DNA from: Protofrankia sp. CiT1
GTDB lineage: Bacteria; Actinomycetota; Actinomycetes; Frankiales; Frankiaceae
Reading direction: 5' to 3'
Assembly: GCF_917627385.1 (NCBI RefSeq)
Contig: NZ_CAKJTL010000073.1
Span: 1-64,000 of the forward strand
Length of the DNA: 64,000 nt
This document shows, in pieces, positions 17,563 through 26,082 of the stretch. The notes under the pieces were generated by a model. That model did not search any database. It had not been told where the DNA came from and was given only the letters and a program-made list of their open reading frames with translations. Within the stretch, counting starts at the first letter, position 1. Each line of letters opens with the position of its first letter. A program made the translations under genes and the position numbers.

Positions 17563-18198
17563 GTGGGTAATATCGCAGCCCCGAGCCTGGTCGCCCCACA
17601 GCTGCGTTCGCCGGGGCAGGGTGGGGTCGGTTTCGACGAACAGGTCTTCAACCGGCTGCTCCGCGAGCGGATCATTTTCCTGGGTTCGGTGGTCGAGGAT
17701 CAGATCGCCAACGCGATCTGTGCCCAGTTGTTGCTGCTCAACGCCGAGGACCCGAGCCGGGATATTTTCCTCTACATCAACTCTCCCGGTGGATCCGTCA
17801 GCGCTGGTATGGCGATCTATGACACGATGCAGTACGTGGAGAACGACGTGGCGACGGTTGCGCTTGGGCTCGCCGCGTCCATGGGACAGTTCCTGCTGTG
17901 CGCGGGCGCGTCCGGCAAGCGGTATTCGCTTCCGCATGCGAAGATCATGATGCATCAGCCGTCCGGCGGCATCGGTGGTACCGCCTCCGACATCGCCATC
18001 CAGGCCGAGCAGATGCTCTACACCAAGCGGATGATGCAGGAACGGATCGCATTCCACACCGGCCAGCCGATCGAGCAGATCGAGCGGGATTCCGACCGCG
18101 ACCGCTGGTTCACGGCCGAGGAGGCCAAGGACTACGGGTTCGTCGATCACGTCGTGGCCCAGGCCCGCCAGGTTCCCAGCGAGCGCTCGGTCAGCTAG
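17563..18198 (+). CDS. clpP1: ATP-dependent Clp protease proteolytic subunit 1
   Basis: A 211-residue serine peptidase of family S14. The catalytic triad is Ser106 (AASMGQF), His131 (MMHQPSGG) and Asp180, at the exact spacing of other ClpPs. The GTG start follows GAGGAGCTAACC. It assembles with ClpP2 into the mixed 14-mer that actinobacteria use for regulated protein degradation with ClpX or ClpC. It lies 78 bp before clpP2 and is probably co-transcribed. Confidence 0.97.
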   Translation: MGNIAAPSLVAPQLRSPGQGGVGFDEQVFNRLLRERIIFLGSVVEDQIANAICAQLLLLNAEDPSRDIFLYINSPGGSVSAGMAIYDTMQYVENDVATVALGLAASMGQFLLCAGASGKRYSLPHAKIMMHQPSGGIGGTASDIAIQAEQMLYTKRMMQERIAFHTGQPIEQIERDSDRDRWFTAEEAKDYGFVDHVVAQARQVPSERSVS

Positions 18199-18276
18199 CC
18201 GCGTCCCGCGGACACTCGGCCGACACCGTCGACATCCGGTAACCGACCACCACCCGCCGTCGCGGAGGCACCCACC

Positions 18277-18948
18277 ATGTACCAACCGATCATCGGCCAG
18301 AGCTCGAGCGACGCGCTGCCCGTCAGCCATTACGGGATCCCGCGTGTCATCGAGAAGACCAGCCGTGGTGATCTTTACCTTAATCCTTATGAGAAGCTGC
18401 TGCGGGAACGTATCGTTTTCCTCGGTATCCCGATCGATGACCTTTCCGCGAACGACGTGATGGCGCAGCTGCTTTTCCTGGAGTCCGAGGACCCCGACCG
18501 GGATATTTCGATCTATATAAACTCACCGGGTGGATCGTTCACCTCGTTGACCGCTATTTACGACACGATGCAGTTTGTCCGCCCGGACATCCAGACGATC
18601 TGCATGGGCCAGGCGGCATCCGCGGCCGCGGTGCTGCTCACAGCGGGGACACCGGGGAAGCGTTTCGCGCTGGAGAACAGCCGTATCCTGCTGCACCAGC
18701 CCTCTGGGCAGGGCGAGGGACAGTCCAGCGACATCGAGATTCAGGCCAGGGAGATCCTGCGGATGCGCTCCCTGCTGGAGCGGATGCTCGCCAGGCACAC
18801 CAGGCACACCGAGGAAGAGATCCGTCGGGACATCGAGCGGGACAAGATTTTCAGCGCGGCCGAGGCGCAGGAGTACGGGTTGATCGACGAGGTCATCCGG
18901 ACCCGCAAGTCGTCGCAGCTGTTGGCGGCGCCGGCAGCGGGCCGTTAG
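18277..18948 (+). CDS. clpP2: ATP-dependent Clp protease proteolytic subunit 2
   Basis: 223 residues with catalytic Ser115 ([11 protein letters not shown]), His140 (LLHQPSG) and Asp189 (RRDIERD). The N-terminal extension of about 30 residues relative to E. coli ClpP is common in the second actinobacterial paralogue and is processed in others. The ATG start is preceded by GCGGAGGCACCC. It is the second subunit of the ClpP1P2 peptidase. The gene is followed by a 715 bp spacer filled largely by tandem hairpin repeats. Confidence 0.97.
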   Translation: MYQPIIGQSSSDALPVSHYGIPRVIEKTSRGDLYLNPYEKLLRERIVFLGIPIDDLSANDVMAQLLFLESEDPDRDISIYINSPGGSFTSLTAIYDTMQFVRPDIQTICMGQAASAAAVLLTAGTPGKRFALENSRILLHQPSGQGEGQSSDIEIQAREILRMRSLLERMLARHTRHTEEEIRRDIERDKIFSAAEAQEYGLIDEVIRTRKSSQLLAAPAAGR

Positions 18949-18971
18949 CAGCGGGAACTGGGGGGTCCGGT

Positions 18972-19302
18972 GGCCAAAGGCGGCGCGATGCTGGTTTTTC
19001 GCGTCGCCGGAGGCCTGGGTTGGGCTGGCTGGGCCAAAGGCGACGCGATGATGGTTTTTCGCGTCGCCGGAGGCCTGAAGGCTGGCTGGGCCAAAGGCGG
19101 CGCGATGATGGTTCCGCGTCGCCGGAGGCCTGAAGGCTGGCTGGGCCAAAGGCGGCGCGATGCTGCTTTTTCGCGTCGCCGGAGGCCTGGGTTGGGCTGG
19201 CTGGGCCAAAGGCGGCGCGATGATGGTTTTTCGCGTCGCCGGAGGCCTGAAGGCTGGCTGGGCCAAAGGCGGCGCGATGATGGTTCCGCGTCGCCGGAGG
19301 CC
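18972..19302. repeat. Tandem hairpin repeat array, six units in two 172-bp super-units
   Basis: Units start with GGCCAAAGG at 18972, 19032, 19089, 19144, 19204 and 19261 and are 60, 57, 55, 60, 57 and about 42 bp. Units 1-3 and 4-6 are almost identical blocks (one difference each between 1/4 and 2/5), so the triplet was recently duplicated. Each unit holds an inverted repeat GGCG(G/A)CGCGA ... TCGCGTCGCC. In the 55 bp unit two loop bases are missing but the stem is kept. It lies between clpP2 and clpX and could affect clpX expression or RNA ends. Confidence 0.8.
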
Positions 19303-19460
19303 GGGCCGGGTGCCCCGTCAGCGTTGTGCAAAGGCCCTGTCCGGACGGCACGGACGCGTGATGATCTGCCCGATGACCGTGACTGACCTACACGAGCCGC
19401 ACGATAGGGCTCTCACTGGACGGCTTCAGGGGGTACGGTCCCCACGGGGAGGCGGACAGC

Positions 19461-19550
19461 CAGCTCAAAGCCGTCGGCGTCAGGGCACAGCCATCGGTGG
19501 CGGGTAGACGCGGATGCGGATACACAGCCCAAAGCCGCTGGCGTCATGGC
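19461..19550. repeat. Imperfect direct repeat in clpX leader
   Basis: CAGCTCAAAGCCGTCGGCGT (19461-19480) recurs as CAGCCCAAAGCCGCTGGCGT (19525-19544), each followed by CA(G/T)GGC, in the 280 bp before clpX. Origin unknown. Confidence 0.5.
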
Positions 19551-19663
19551 GCGGCCGCTGCCGGCGGAGGGCAGGATAGTAACAGACAGGCGACGACCGG
19601 GCGGCTTAGCCGCCCCTGACCTGCAGGCGACACCATCGTCTGGACGAAGGGACTGAGTCCTCG

Positions 19664-20953
19664 GTGGCACGCATAGGTGACGGCGGTGATCTGCTCAAGT
19701 GCTCGTTCTGCGGCAAGTCCCAGAAGCAGGTGAAGAAGCTCATCGCCGGGCCCGGCGTCTACATCTGCGACGAGTGCATCGATCTCTGTAACGAGATCAT
19801 TGAAGAGGAGCTGTCGGAGTCCTCGGATCTCAAGTGGGACGAGCTGCCGAAGCCGCGCGAGATCTACGAGTTCCTGGACGGCTACGTGGTTGGTCAGGAA
19901 CAGGCCAAGAAGACCCTGTCGGTTGCTGTCTACAACCATTACAAGCGAGTCCAGGTGGGTGGTGGCGCGGGTAGCGACGCCAAGGGCGATGTTGAACTGG
20001 CGAAGAGCAACATCCTTCTGCTGGGCCCCACCGGATGCGGCAAGACGCTGCTGGCGCAGACCTTGGCCCGGATGCTCAACGTCCCGTTCGCGATCGCCGA
20101 CGCGACCGCGCTCACCGAGGCCGGTTATGTCGGTGAAGACGTTGAGAACATTCTGCTCAAACTCATCCAGGCCGCCGACTATGATGTCAAAAAAGCCGAG
20201 ACCGGCATCATTTATATTGATGAGGTCGACAAGATCGCGCGTAAGTCGGAGAATCCGAGTATCACCCGGGATGTCTCTGGCGAGGGTGTCCAGCAGGCGC
20301 TGTTGAAGATACTGGAGGGAACGACCGCGAGCGTTCCGCCGCAGGGCGGCCGCAAGCATCCGCATCAGGAGTTCATCCAGATCGATACTACGAACGTCCT
20401 GTTCATCGTCGGTGGGGCTTTTGCCGGGCTTGATCGGATAATCGATTCACGGATCGGTAAGAAATCGCTTGGATTCCGCGCGGTCCTGCACGGCAAGGAT
20501 GATCCGGATATTCCCAACGTCTTCACCGACGTCATGCCCGAGGATCTGCTCAAGTACGGCATGATTCCCGAGTTCATCGGTCGGCTGCCAGTGATCACCA
20601 GTGTGTCCAGCCTCGATCGGGAGGCGCTCATCCGCATCCTCACCGAGCCGAAGAACGCCTTGGTCCGGCAGTACAAGAAGTTGTTTGAGCTGGATAATGT
20701 TGATCTTGATTTTACGGGTGACGCCCTGGATGCGATCGCGGACCAGGCGATACTGCGGGGAACCGGCGCCCGTGGGCTGCGGGCGATCATGGAGGAAGTC
20801 CTGCTGTCGGTCATGTACGACATACCGAGCCGCAAGGACGTCGCCCGGGCGGTGGTGACCCGCGAGGTCGTTCTTGAGCACGTCAACCCGACGCTCGTGC
20901 CGCGTGACGTCGCCGCATCCAAGCGGAGTCCCCGCCAGGAGAAGTCGGCCTGA
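19664..20953 (+). CDS. clpX: ATP-dependent Clp protease ATP-binding subunit ClpX
   Basis: 429 residues. The N-terminal zinc-binding domain has Cys13, Cys16, Cys35 and Cys38 (CSFC ... CDEC). The AAA+ domain has Walker A GPTGCGKT (121-128), Walker [11 protein letters not shown], a sensor-II region ([13 protein letters not shown]) and the ClpP-binding IGF-like loop region. ClpX unfolds tagged substrates and feeds them to ClpP. GTG start. Its stop codon overlaps the folC start by one base (TGATG), so the two are coupled; in many Actinobacteria valS lies between them. Confidence 0.97.
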   Translation: MARIGDGGDLLKCSFCGKSQKQVKKLIAGPGVYICDECIDLCNEIIEEELSESSDLKWDELPKPREIYEFLDGYVVGQEQAKKTLSVAVYNHYKRVQVGGGAGSDAKGDVELAKSNILLLGPTGCGKTLLAQTLARMLNVPFAIADATALTEAGYVGEDVENILLKLIQAADYDVKKAETGIIYIDEVDKIARKSENPSITRDVSGEGVQQALLKILEGTTASVPPQGGRKHPHQEFIQIDTTNVLFIVGGAFAGLDRIIDSRIGKKSLGFRAVLHGKDDPDIPNVFTDVMPEDLLKYGMIPEFIGRLPVITSVSSLDREALIRILTEPKNALVRQYKKLFELDNVDLDFTGDALDAIADQAILRGTGARGLRAIMEEVLLSVMYDIPSRKDVARAVVTREVVLEHVNPTLVPRDVAASKRSPRQEKSA

Positions 20954-22308
20954 TGAGCAGCCGGCCTGGCATCCCGGCGGACGCCGACGCCGACACAGCC
21001 GGGCTCGCCCGGGTGGAGAAGGCGCTGACCGAACGCTTCCCGCACCGGATGCTGCCCGATCTGGACCGTATGCGCGATCTCGTCGATCTGCTGGGCCAGC
21101 CACAGCGTGCCTACCCCTCGATCCACCTGACGGGGACCAACGGCAAGACCTCCACCGCCCGCATGGTGGATTCGTTGCTGTGCGCCTTCGGGATCAGACC
21201 TGGCCGTTATACCTCCCCGCATCTGGAGAGCGTGACCGAACGTATCTGCCTGGCCGGTCGCCCCGCGCCCGCAGCCACCTTCACCCAGGCGTACGACGAC
21301 GTCATCCCCTACGTTGAGCTCGTTGACAGCAGGCATCCCGAACGGGTCACCTTCTTCGAGCTGCTGACCGCGATGGCGTTCGCCGCCTTCGCCGACGCGC
21401 CGGTCGATGTCGGTGTCATCGAGGTTGGTATGGGCGGGAGCTGGGACGCGACCAACGTCCTGGATGCCGGGGTGGCAGTGGTGACCCCGATCTCCCTCGA
21501 CCATCGGGAGCTCGGTGCCACGCCTGGCGCGGTCGCGGGGGAGAAGGCCGGCATCATTCACGCCGGTGCGCTCGTCGTGCTTGCCCAGCAGCCGTTGGAA
21601 GCGGCGGAGGTGCTGTTGCGCCGAGCCGGTGAGGTCGGCGCGACGGTGGCACGCGAGGGACTGGAATTCGGGGTCCTCGACCGTGATATCGCCGTTGGTG
21701 GCCAGTTGGTTGCCATCCGTGGGCTCGGCGGTGTCTATGAGGACCTGTTGCTGCCCCTGCACGGCGCGCATCAGGCTCACAACGCCGCATGCGCGCTCGC
21801 GGCGGTTGAGGGGTTCCTCGGCGGCGGCCGTGAGATTCTCGACATCGACGCCGTACGCGCTGGGTTTGCGCAGGCTGACTCGCCGGGCCGGCTGGAAGTC
21901 GTCCGGCGCTCGCCAACGGTCCTGCTCGACGGCGCGCACAACGTCGCGGGCGCGCATGCGCTCGTCGCCGCGCTGGAGGAGGCCTTCAGCTTCGATCATC
22001 TGGTCGGTGTCGTGGGGATACTCGCGGACAAGGACGCCGCCGGCATTCTGGCCGCGCTGGAGCCGGTGTTGCACGCCGTGGTCATCACTCAGAGTGGGTC
22101 GTCGCGGGCAATGCCGTTGGATGACCTTGCCGCGATCGCCGTGGATCTGTTCGGTGCCGACCGGGTGGAGGTTGCCTCGCGTCTCGATGACGCTCTCGAC
22201 GCGGGTGTCCGGCTGGCGGAGGAGGACTCGCACCTCGCCGGTACCGCGGTGTTGGTGACCGGTTCACTTGTGACGGTGGGAGAGGCTCGCCGCCTTCTGC
22301 GTCGCTGA
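20953..22308 (+). CDS. folC: Folylpolyglutamate synthase / dihydrofolate synthase
   Basis: A 451-residue Mur-ligase-like enzyme. It has the ATP loop GTNGKTST (61-68), YTSPHLESVTERI, the VGVIEVGMGGSWDATN metal and substrate region, the LDHRELGAT motif and DGAHNVAGA. It adds glutamates to folates and, in bifunctional forms, makes dihydrofolate from dihydropteroate. Length and motifs agree with the family. Its translation is coupled to clpX. Confidence 0.95.
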   Translation: MSSRPGIPADADADTAGLARVEKALTERFPHRMLPDLDRMRDLVDLLGQPQRAYPSIHLTGTNGKTSTARMVDSLLCAFGIRPGRYTSPHLESVTERICLAGRPAPAATFTQAYDDVIPYVELVDSRHPERVTFFELLTAMAFAAFADAPVDVGVIEVGMGGSWDATNVLDAGVAVVTPISLDHRELGATPGAVAGEKAGIIHAGALVVLAQQPLEAAEVLLRRAGEVGATVAREGLEFGVLDRDIAVGGQLVAIRGLGGVYEDLLLPLHGAHQAHNAACALAAVEGFLGGGREILDIDAVRAGFAQADSPGRLEVVRRSPTVLLDGAHNVAGAHALVAALEEAFSFDHLVGVVGILADKDAAGILAALEPVLHAVVITQSGSSRAMPLDDLAAIAVDLFGADRVEVASRLDDALDAGVRLAEEDSHLAGTAVLVTGSLVTVGEARRLLRR

Positions 22309-22325
22309 CGGGTAGGTTGCAACTG

Positions 22326-22490
22326 TGCCAAAGGCCGCGTGATCGTGTCCTTTCGCGCTGTCGGAGGCGTGAGGGCTGTGTGACTGTGCCAACGGTGGCT
22401 CGATCATGGTTTTTTCGTGCAGCCGAGGGGCATGAAGATCGTGTAACCGGGTCAACGGCGGTGCGATCGTTCCTCCCGTGCCGCCCGCGG
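22326..22490. repeat. Decayed three-unit version of the hairpin repeat
   Basis: Units begin GTGCCAAAGG (22326), GTGCCAACGG (22387) and GGTCAACGG (22450), with unit lengths of about 61 and 63 bp. They keep the layout of the 18972 array: CAAAGG, then CGATCATGGTTTTTTCG, then GCCGAGGGGCATGAAG. The inverted-repeat stems are mostly broken. They fill the folC-ndk spacer and appear to be an older relic of the same repeat family. Confidence 0.6.
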
Positions 22491-22542
22491 CTGCATGGCT
22501 CTGGTCCCACACCTGCCCATCTGAGTGAGTAGAAGGAGTTCC

Positions 22543-22956
22543 GTGTCAGTCGAACGCACACTCGTGCTGGTCAAGCCCGACGGCGTGAGCCGTGGCCTCG
22601 TCGGTGAGGTCGTTGGTCGGCTGGAGCGCAAGGGTCTGGCCTTGGTCGCGCTTGAGCTGCGCAGGCTGGAGCGCTCGGTGGCCGAGGTCCACTACGCCGA
22701 GCACGCGGCCAAGCCGTTTTTTGGCGAGCTGGTCGACTTCATCGTTTCCAGCCCGTTGGTCGCGTTGGTTGTCCAGGGGCCGCGGGCGATCGAGGCGGTG
22801 CGCGGCCTGATCGGCGCCACCGACCCGGTCAAGGCGGCTCCGGGATCCCTGCGTGGCGACCATGCTCTGGAGATCGGACAGAACCTCGTCCATGGTTCCG
22901 ACTCGCCGGAGTCCGCCAAGCGTGAGATCGACTTGTTTTTCCCCGGGTTGATCTGA
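22543..22956 (+). CDS. ndk: Nucleoside diphosphate kinase
   Basis: GTG at 22543 with AAGGAG 5 bp upstream gives 137 residues, the normal Ndk length. The frame opens with [20 protein letters not shown] and contains the active-site histidine His117 in [12 protein letters not shown]. The enzyme transfers phosphate from ATP to other NDPs through phospho-His. A long hairpin follows the stop codon, so the gene probably ends a transcript. Confidence 0.96.
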   Translation: MSVERTLVLVKPDGVSRGLVGEVVGRLERKGLALVALELRRLERSVAEVHYAEHAAKPFFGELVDFIVSSPLVALVVQGPRAIEAVRGLIGATDPVKAAPGSLRGDHALEIGQNLVHGSDSPESAKREIDLFFPGLI

Positions 22957-22968
22957 TTATTTCTGACT

Positions 22969-23021
22969 GGTCCGGCATCGAAGGCCAGGGCGGCTCGCCC
23001 TATGGCCGACGGTGCCGGACC
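22969..23021 (+). terminator. Hairpin downstream of ndk
   Basis: GGTCCGGCA (22969-22977) pairs with TGCCGGACC (23013-23021). Inside, GGCCAGGGCG pairs with CGCCCTATGGCC with a bulge. This gives a long two-part stem starting 13 bp after the ndk stop codon. There is no T tract, as is common for actinobacterial terminators. Confidence 0.6.
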
Positions 23022-23383
23022 GTTTGCCCGGATGGTCGAATTCGCCAGTCCAGGCGGCATCTCCAGTCGCCTCGGGTAGCATGCTTGTGACTCCGGGTGT
23101 TAGAACTGGTTGTACGGGTTGAGGTTGGCCGGCAGGTTGACCCGGCCTGGCGTGCGGACCGTCGCGCGTCATGGATCTCCTACCGGGACGGCAGGCTCGG
23201 TTGGCCCGGATTAGGCTTTTGTCGTCTGTTGGAGCGGCTTCTACTGGATTGCCGGACTACCTGGATGGAGCTCATCGGAGAAGCAGTGGATACGCCCTCG
23301 TTACGGACACCGCCTGCCCTACAACTCCAGCACGCCCAGCGTGCGCACCCAGACCGCACACCCGGGAAGGCCGGCATCCGACG
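23022..23383. other. mreB upstream region
   Basis: A 362 bp spacer with no supported gene. Frames running into mreB here lack family similarity. The mreB promoter should lie here; GTTAGAACTGGTTGTACGGG around 23098-23117 is the most AT-rich part, but no confident -35/-10 pair is assigned. Confidence 0.4.
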
Positions 23384-24415
23384 ATGTCCAGTTCGTTGTC
23401 GTTCCTAGGCCGTGACATGGCCGTCGACCTTGGCACCGCCAACACGCTCGTCTACGTGCGTGGTCGCGGGATCGTGCTGAACGAGCCCAGCGTGGTAGCG
23501 ATCAATACCACCACCACGGGGATCCTCGCGGTCGGCACCGAGGCGAAACGGATGATCGGCCGTACTCCCGGCAATGTCGTCGCGATCCGCCCGCTCAAGG
23601 ACGGCGTGATCGCCGACTTCGACACGACTGAGCGCATGCTGCGCTATTTTATTCAAAAGGTTCACCGACGGCGGCACTTCGCCAAACCGCGGCTGGTCGT
23701 GTGTGTCCCCTCTGGGATCACCGGGGTCGAGCAGCGGGCTGTGAAGGACGCCGGTTATCAGGCTGGTGCCCGAAAGGTCTATATCATCGAGGAGCCGATG
23801 GCGGCGGCCATCGGAGCCGGGCTGCCCGTCCACGAACCCACCGGGAATATGGTGGTCGACATCGGCGGTGGAACCACCGAGGTGGCGGTCATCTCCTTGG
23901 GTGGGATCGTGACGAGCCAGTCCATCCGGACGGCCGGGGATGAGCTTGACACTGCGATCATCTCCTACGTCAAGAAGGAGTACTCGCTCATGCTCGGGGA
24001 GCGGACCGCGGAAGAGATCAAAATGGCGATCGGCTCCGCGCACAAGATGTCAGACGAGCCCAGCGCGGAGATCCGCGGCCGAGATCTGGTCTCCGGCCTG
24101 CCCAAGACCATCGTCGTTACCGCCGAGGAGATCCGTAAAGCCATCGAGGAGCCGGTGAACGCGGTGATCGACGCGGTCAAGGTCACCCTTGACAAGTGCC
24201 CACCGGAGTTGTCCGGTGACATCATGGACCGCGGCATCGTGCTGACCGGTGGGGGAGCGCTGCTGCGCGGTCTGGACGAGCGCCTCCGCCATGAGACCGG
24301 GATGCCGATCCATATCGCGGACAACCCGTTGCACTCGGTCGCGATGGGTTCTGGTAAGTGCGTCGAGGAGTTCGAAGCGTTGCAGCAGGTGCTTATATCC
24401 GAGCCCCGCCGCTGA
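23384..24415 (+). CDS. mreB: Rod shape-determining protein MreB
   Basis: ATG at 23384 gives 343 residues beginning [20 protein letters not shown], the normal MreB start; the frame upstream is not coding. Actin-fold motifs are phosphate 1 [14 protein letters not shown], phosphate 2 [13 protein letters not shown] and the adenosine motif [16 protein letters not shown]. It polymerises at the membrane and guides wall synthesis with MreC, MreD, PBP2 and RodA, whose genes follow. In streptomycetes MreB matters mainly for spore walls. Confidence 0.97.
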   Translation: MSSSLSFLGRDMAVDLGTANTLVYVRGRGIVLNEPSVVAINTTTTGILAVGTEAKRMIGRTPGNVVAIRPLKDGVIADFDTTERMLRYFIQKVHRRRHFAKPRLVVCVPSGITGVEQRAVKDAGYQAGARKVYIIEEPMAAAIGAGLPVHEPTGNMVVDIGGGTTEVAVISLGGIVTSQSIRTAGDELDTAIISYVKKEYSLMLGERTAEEIKMAIGSAHKMSDEPSAEIRGRDLVSGLPKTIVVTAEEIRKAIEEPVNAVIDAVKVTLDKCPPELSGDIMDRGIVLTGGGALLRGLDERLRHETGMPIHIADNPLHSVAMGSGKCVEEFEALQQVLISEPRR

Positions 24416-24586
24416 TCTGATCGTGCCGAATGGGATGTCGATCGCTGGGGATACGGGCCGACGGCTCGCTCACCTCGTGAACTGACGACGTTTCGGGCTG
24501 GCGCCGCCGGGCACCGCGGTACCCGTACCGGCCGCCGTGGATGGGCATCGTCGTGACTGGGCGTTGCCAGGTATGGGAGGCCGGCG

Positions 24587-25543
24587 GTGGGACGCGAAAA
24601 CCGGCGCTCCCGCATGGTCGTCATTGGCCTGCTGATCACGGCGTTCATCCTGATCACAGTCGATTACCGCTCGAGCGGCAGTTCGGCCGGCCCGCGGGGC
24701 GCGTTGCGGGGCGTGTTCGCGACCCTTGAGGGCGGTGTGAGCGCCGTCGCCCGTCCCATCGGACGGACGGCGTCCTCGTTGACGCACCCCAATCGTTACC
24801 AGCGGCGCGCGGACACACTCGCGGCGGAGAACGCCGAGCTCAAACGCCAGTTGGCGGATGACGCCGAGGTGCGGCGGCAGGCCGCCGCCCTGGGTAACCT
24901 GCGCCTGCTCGCGGACCGGGGACAATACACGATCATTGCGGCAAGGGTGATTGCGATCGGCGACATCACCGGGACGGACTGGTCCGTGACGGTCAACGCC
25001 GGCAGCGCGGACGGCGTGGTGCCGGACAGGCTGGTGCTCGACAGCGACGGGCTCGTCGGGACGGTGCTGTCCTCGACCGCCCACACGGCGGTCGTCCGTC
25101 TTGCCTGCGATCCAGCAAGTCACATCGGCGCTCGTCTGGAGGGCACCCGGCTGCTCGGCGCGGTTGCCGGCGCGGGTAGCCCGGACGCCCTGACATTCAC
25201 CCTCTATGACGCCACGCGCCAGGTGAAGGTGGGTGACCGCCTGGTTTCCTTCGGCAGCGCCGACTACGTCGGCGGGGTACCGATCGGCATGGTCACAAAG
25301 GTTCTCGACGCGAGTGAGGGGCTCTCGCGCGCGGCCGAGGTGACCACCTTCGCGGCCATGGGGTCGCTCGACCTGGTCGGGATCGTGGTGGGGAAGCTCC
25401 CGGCGGACGCCGGTGACCGGGTGCTGCTCCCGCGGCCCCCGCCCACACCGGCCCCGGCGCCCGCGGCACCGGCCGCGGCACCGGCCAGCACGATCCCGAC
25501 GACATCGGCGCTCGCCCCCGCGGCCACCGCCCCGGTCGGCTGA
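24587..25543 (+). CDS. mreC: Rod shape-determining protein MreC
   Basis: 318 residues: a short basic N-terminus, one membrane segment (about 9-27), a coiled coil (about 70-105) and the two-lobed beta domain with the family motif NAGSADGVVPDRLVLDSDGL. The C-terminal 35 residues are a P/A-rich tail. It is extracytoplasmic and links MreB to PBP2. The GTG start fits the membrane segment. It is separated from mreB by 171 bp and followed 8 bp later by mreD. Confidence 0.93.
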   Translation: MGRENRRSRMVVIGLLITAFILITVDYRSSGSSAGPRGALRGVFATLEGGVSAVARPIGRTASSLTHPNRYQRRADTLAAENAELKRQLADDAEVRRQAAALGNLRLLADRGQYTIIAARVIAIGDITGTDWSVTVNAGSADGVVPDRLVLDSDGLVGTVLSSTAHTAVVRLACDPASHIGARLEGTRLLGAVAGAGSPDALTFTLYDATRQVKVGDRLVSFGSADYVGGVPIGMVTKVLDASEGLSRAAEVTTFAAMGSLDLVGIVVGKLPADAGDRVLLPRPPPTPAPAPAAPAAAPASTIPTTSALAPAATAPVG

Positions 25544-25551
25544 GGCTCGCG

Positions 25552-26082
25552 GTGTGGGACATGGGTGCACGTGACGTCGAGGTCCGGGGCAGGGCCGTCG
25601 CGGCCACCGTAGCCGCGCTGGTCCTTTTGATCATTGTGCAGCTGTCGGTCATAGCCCCGCTCGATCTGCCGTTGGGAAGCCCCGATGTGGTGCTGATCGT
25701 GCTGGCCTTCGTCGCGCTCGCGCGGGGGCCGCTGTTCGGCGCAATCATCGGGTTCGTGGTCGGGCTGATCGCGGACCTGCTCTCGACGCACGTCCTCGGC
25801 CAGACCACGATGATTTTTTGCCTGATCGGCTACGGTGTGGGGCTCACCCATGACGAAGCCGGCCGGACGGTGTACCTCCCGATGATCGCGGCGGCGGCCG
25901 CCTCCGCGCTGGGCACGGCCGGCCAGACGGGGCTGGCCGGCATTCTGGGCAACGCCAGCCTCACCGGCGGCCAGGTGTTCCTGCGTTCGGTCGGTGCCGT
26001 GCTCTACGCGCTGGTCCTGACCCCGCTGCTGTTCCCGTTGGTGACGGCGGGGATGCGGCGCCTGTACAGGGATGATTCATGA
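25552..26082 (+). CDS. mreD: Rod shape-determining protein MreD
   Basis: A 176-residue integral membrane protein with about five hydrophobic segments and the family pattern SPDVVLIVLAFVALARGPLFG, IIGFVVGLIADLLSTHVLGQ. GTG at 25552 or ATG at 25561 are possible starts. It overlaps mrdA by 11 bp, so the two are coupled. It is the membrane partner of MreC in the elongasome. Confidence 0.9.
   Translation: MWDMGARDVEVRGRAVAATVAALVLLIIVQLSVIAPLDLPLGSPDVVLIVLAFVALARGPLFGAIIGFVVGLIADLLSTHVLGQTTMIFCLIGYGVGLTHDEAGRTVYLPMIAAAAASALGTAGQTGLAGILGNASLTGGQVFLRSVGAVLYALVLTPLLFPLVTAGMRRLYRDDS

Noticed and set aside
18972-19302. CRISPR array
   Set aside because: Units are contiguous and nearly identical throughout, with no unique spacers and no cas genes.
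20365-22233. 622-residue minus-strand frame opposite clpX/folC
   Set aside because: Entirely antisense to two clearly identified genes and without any motif.
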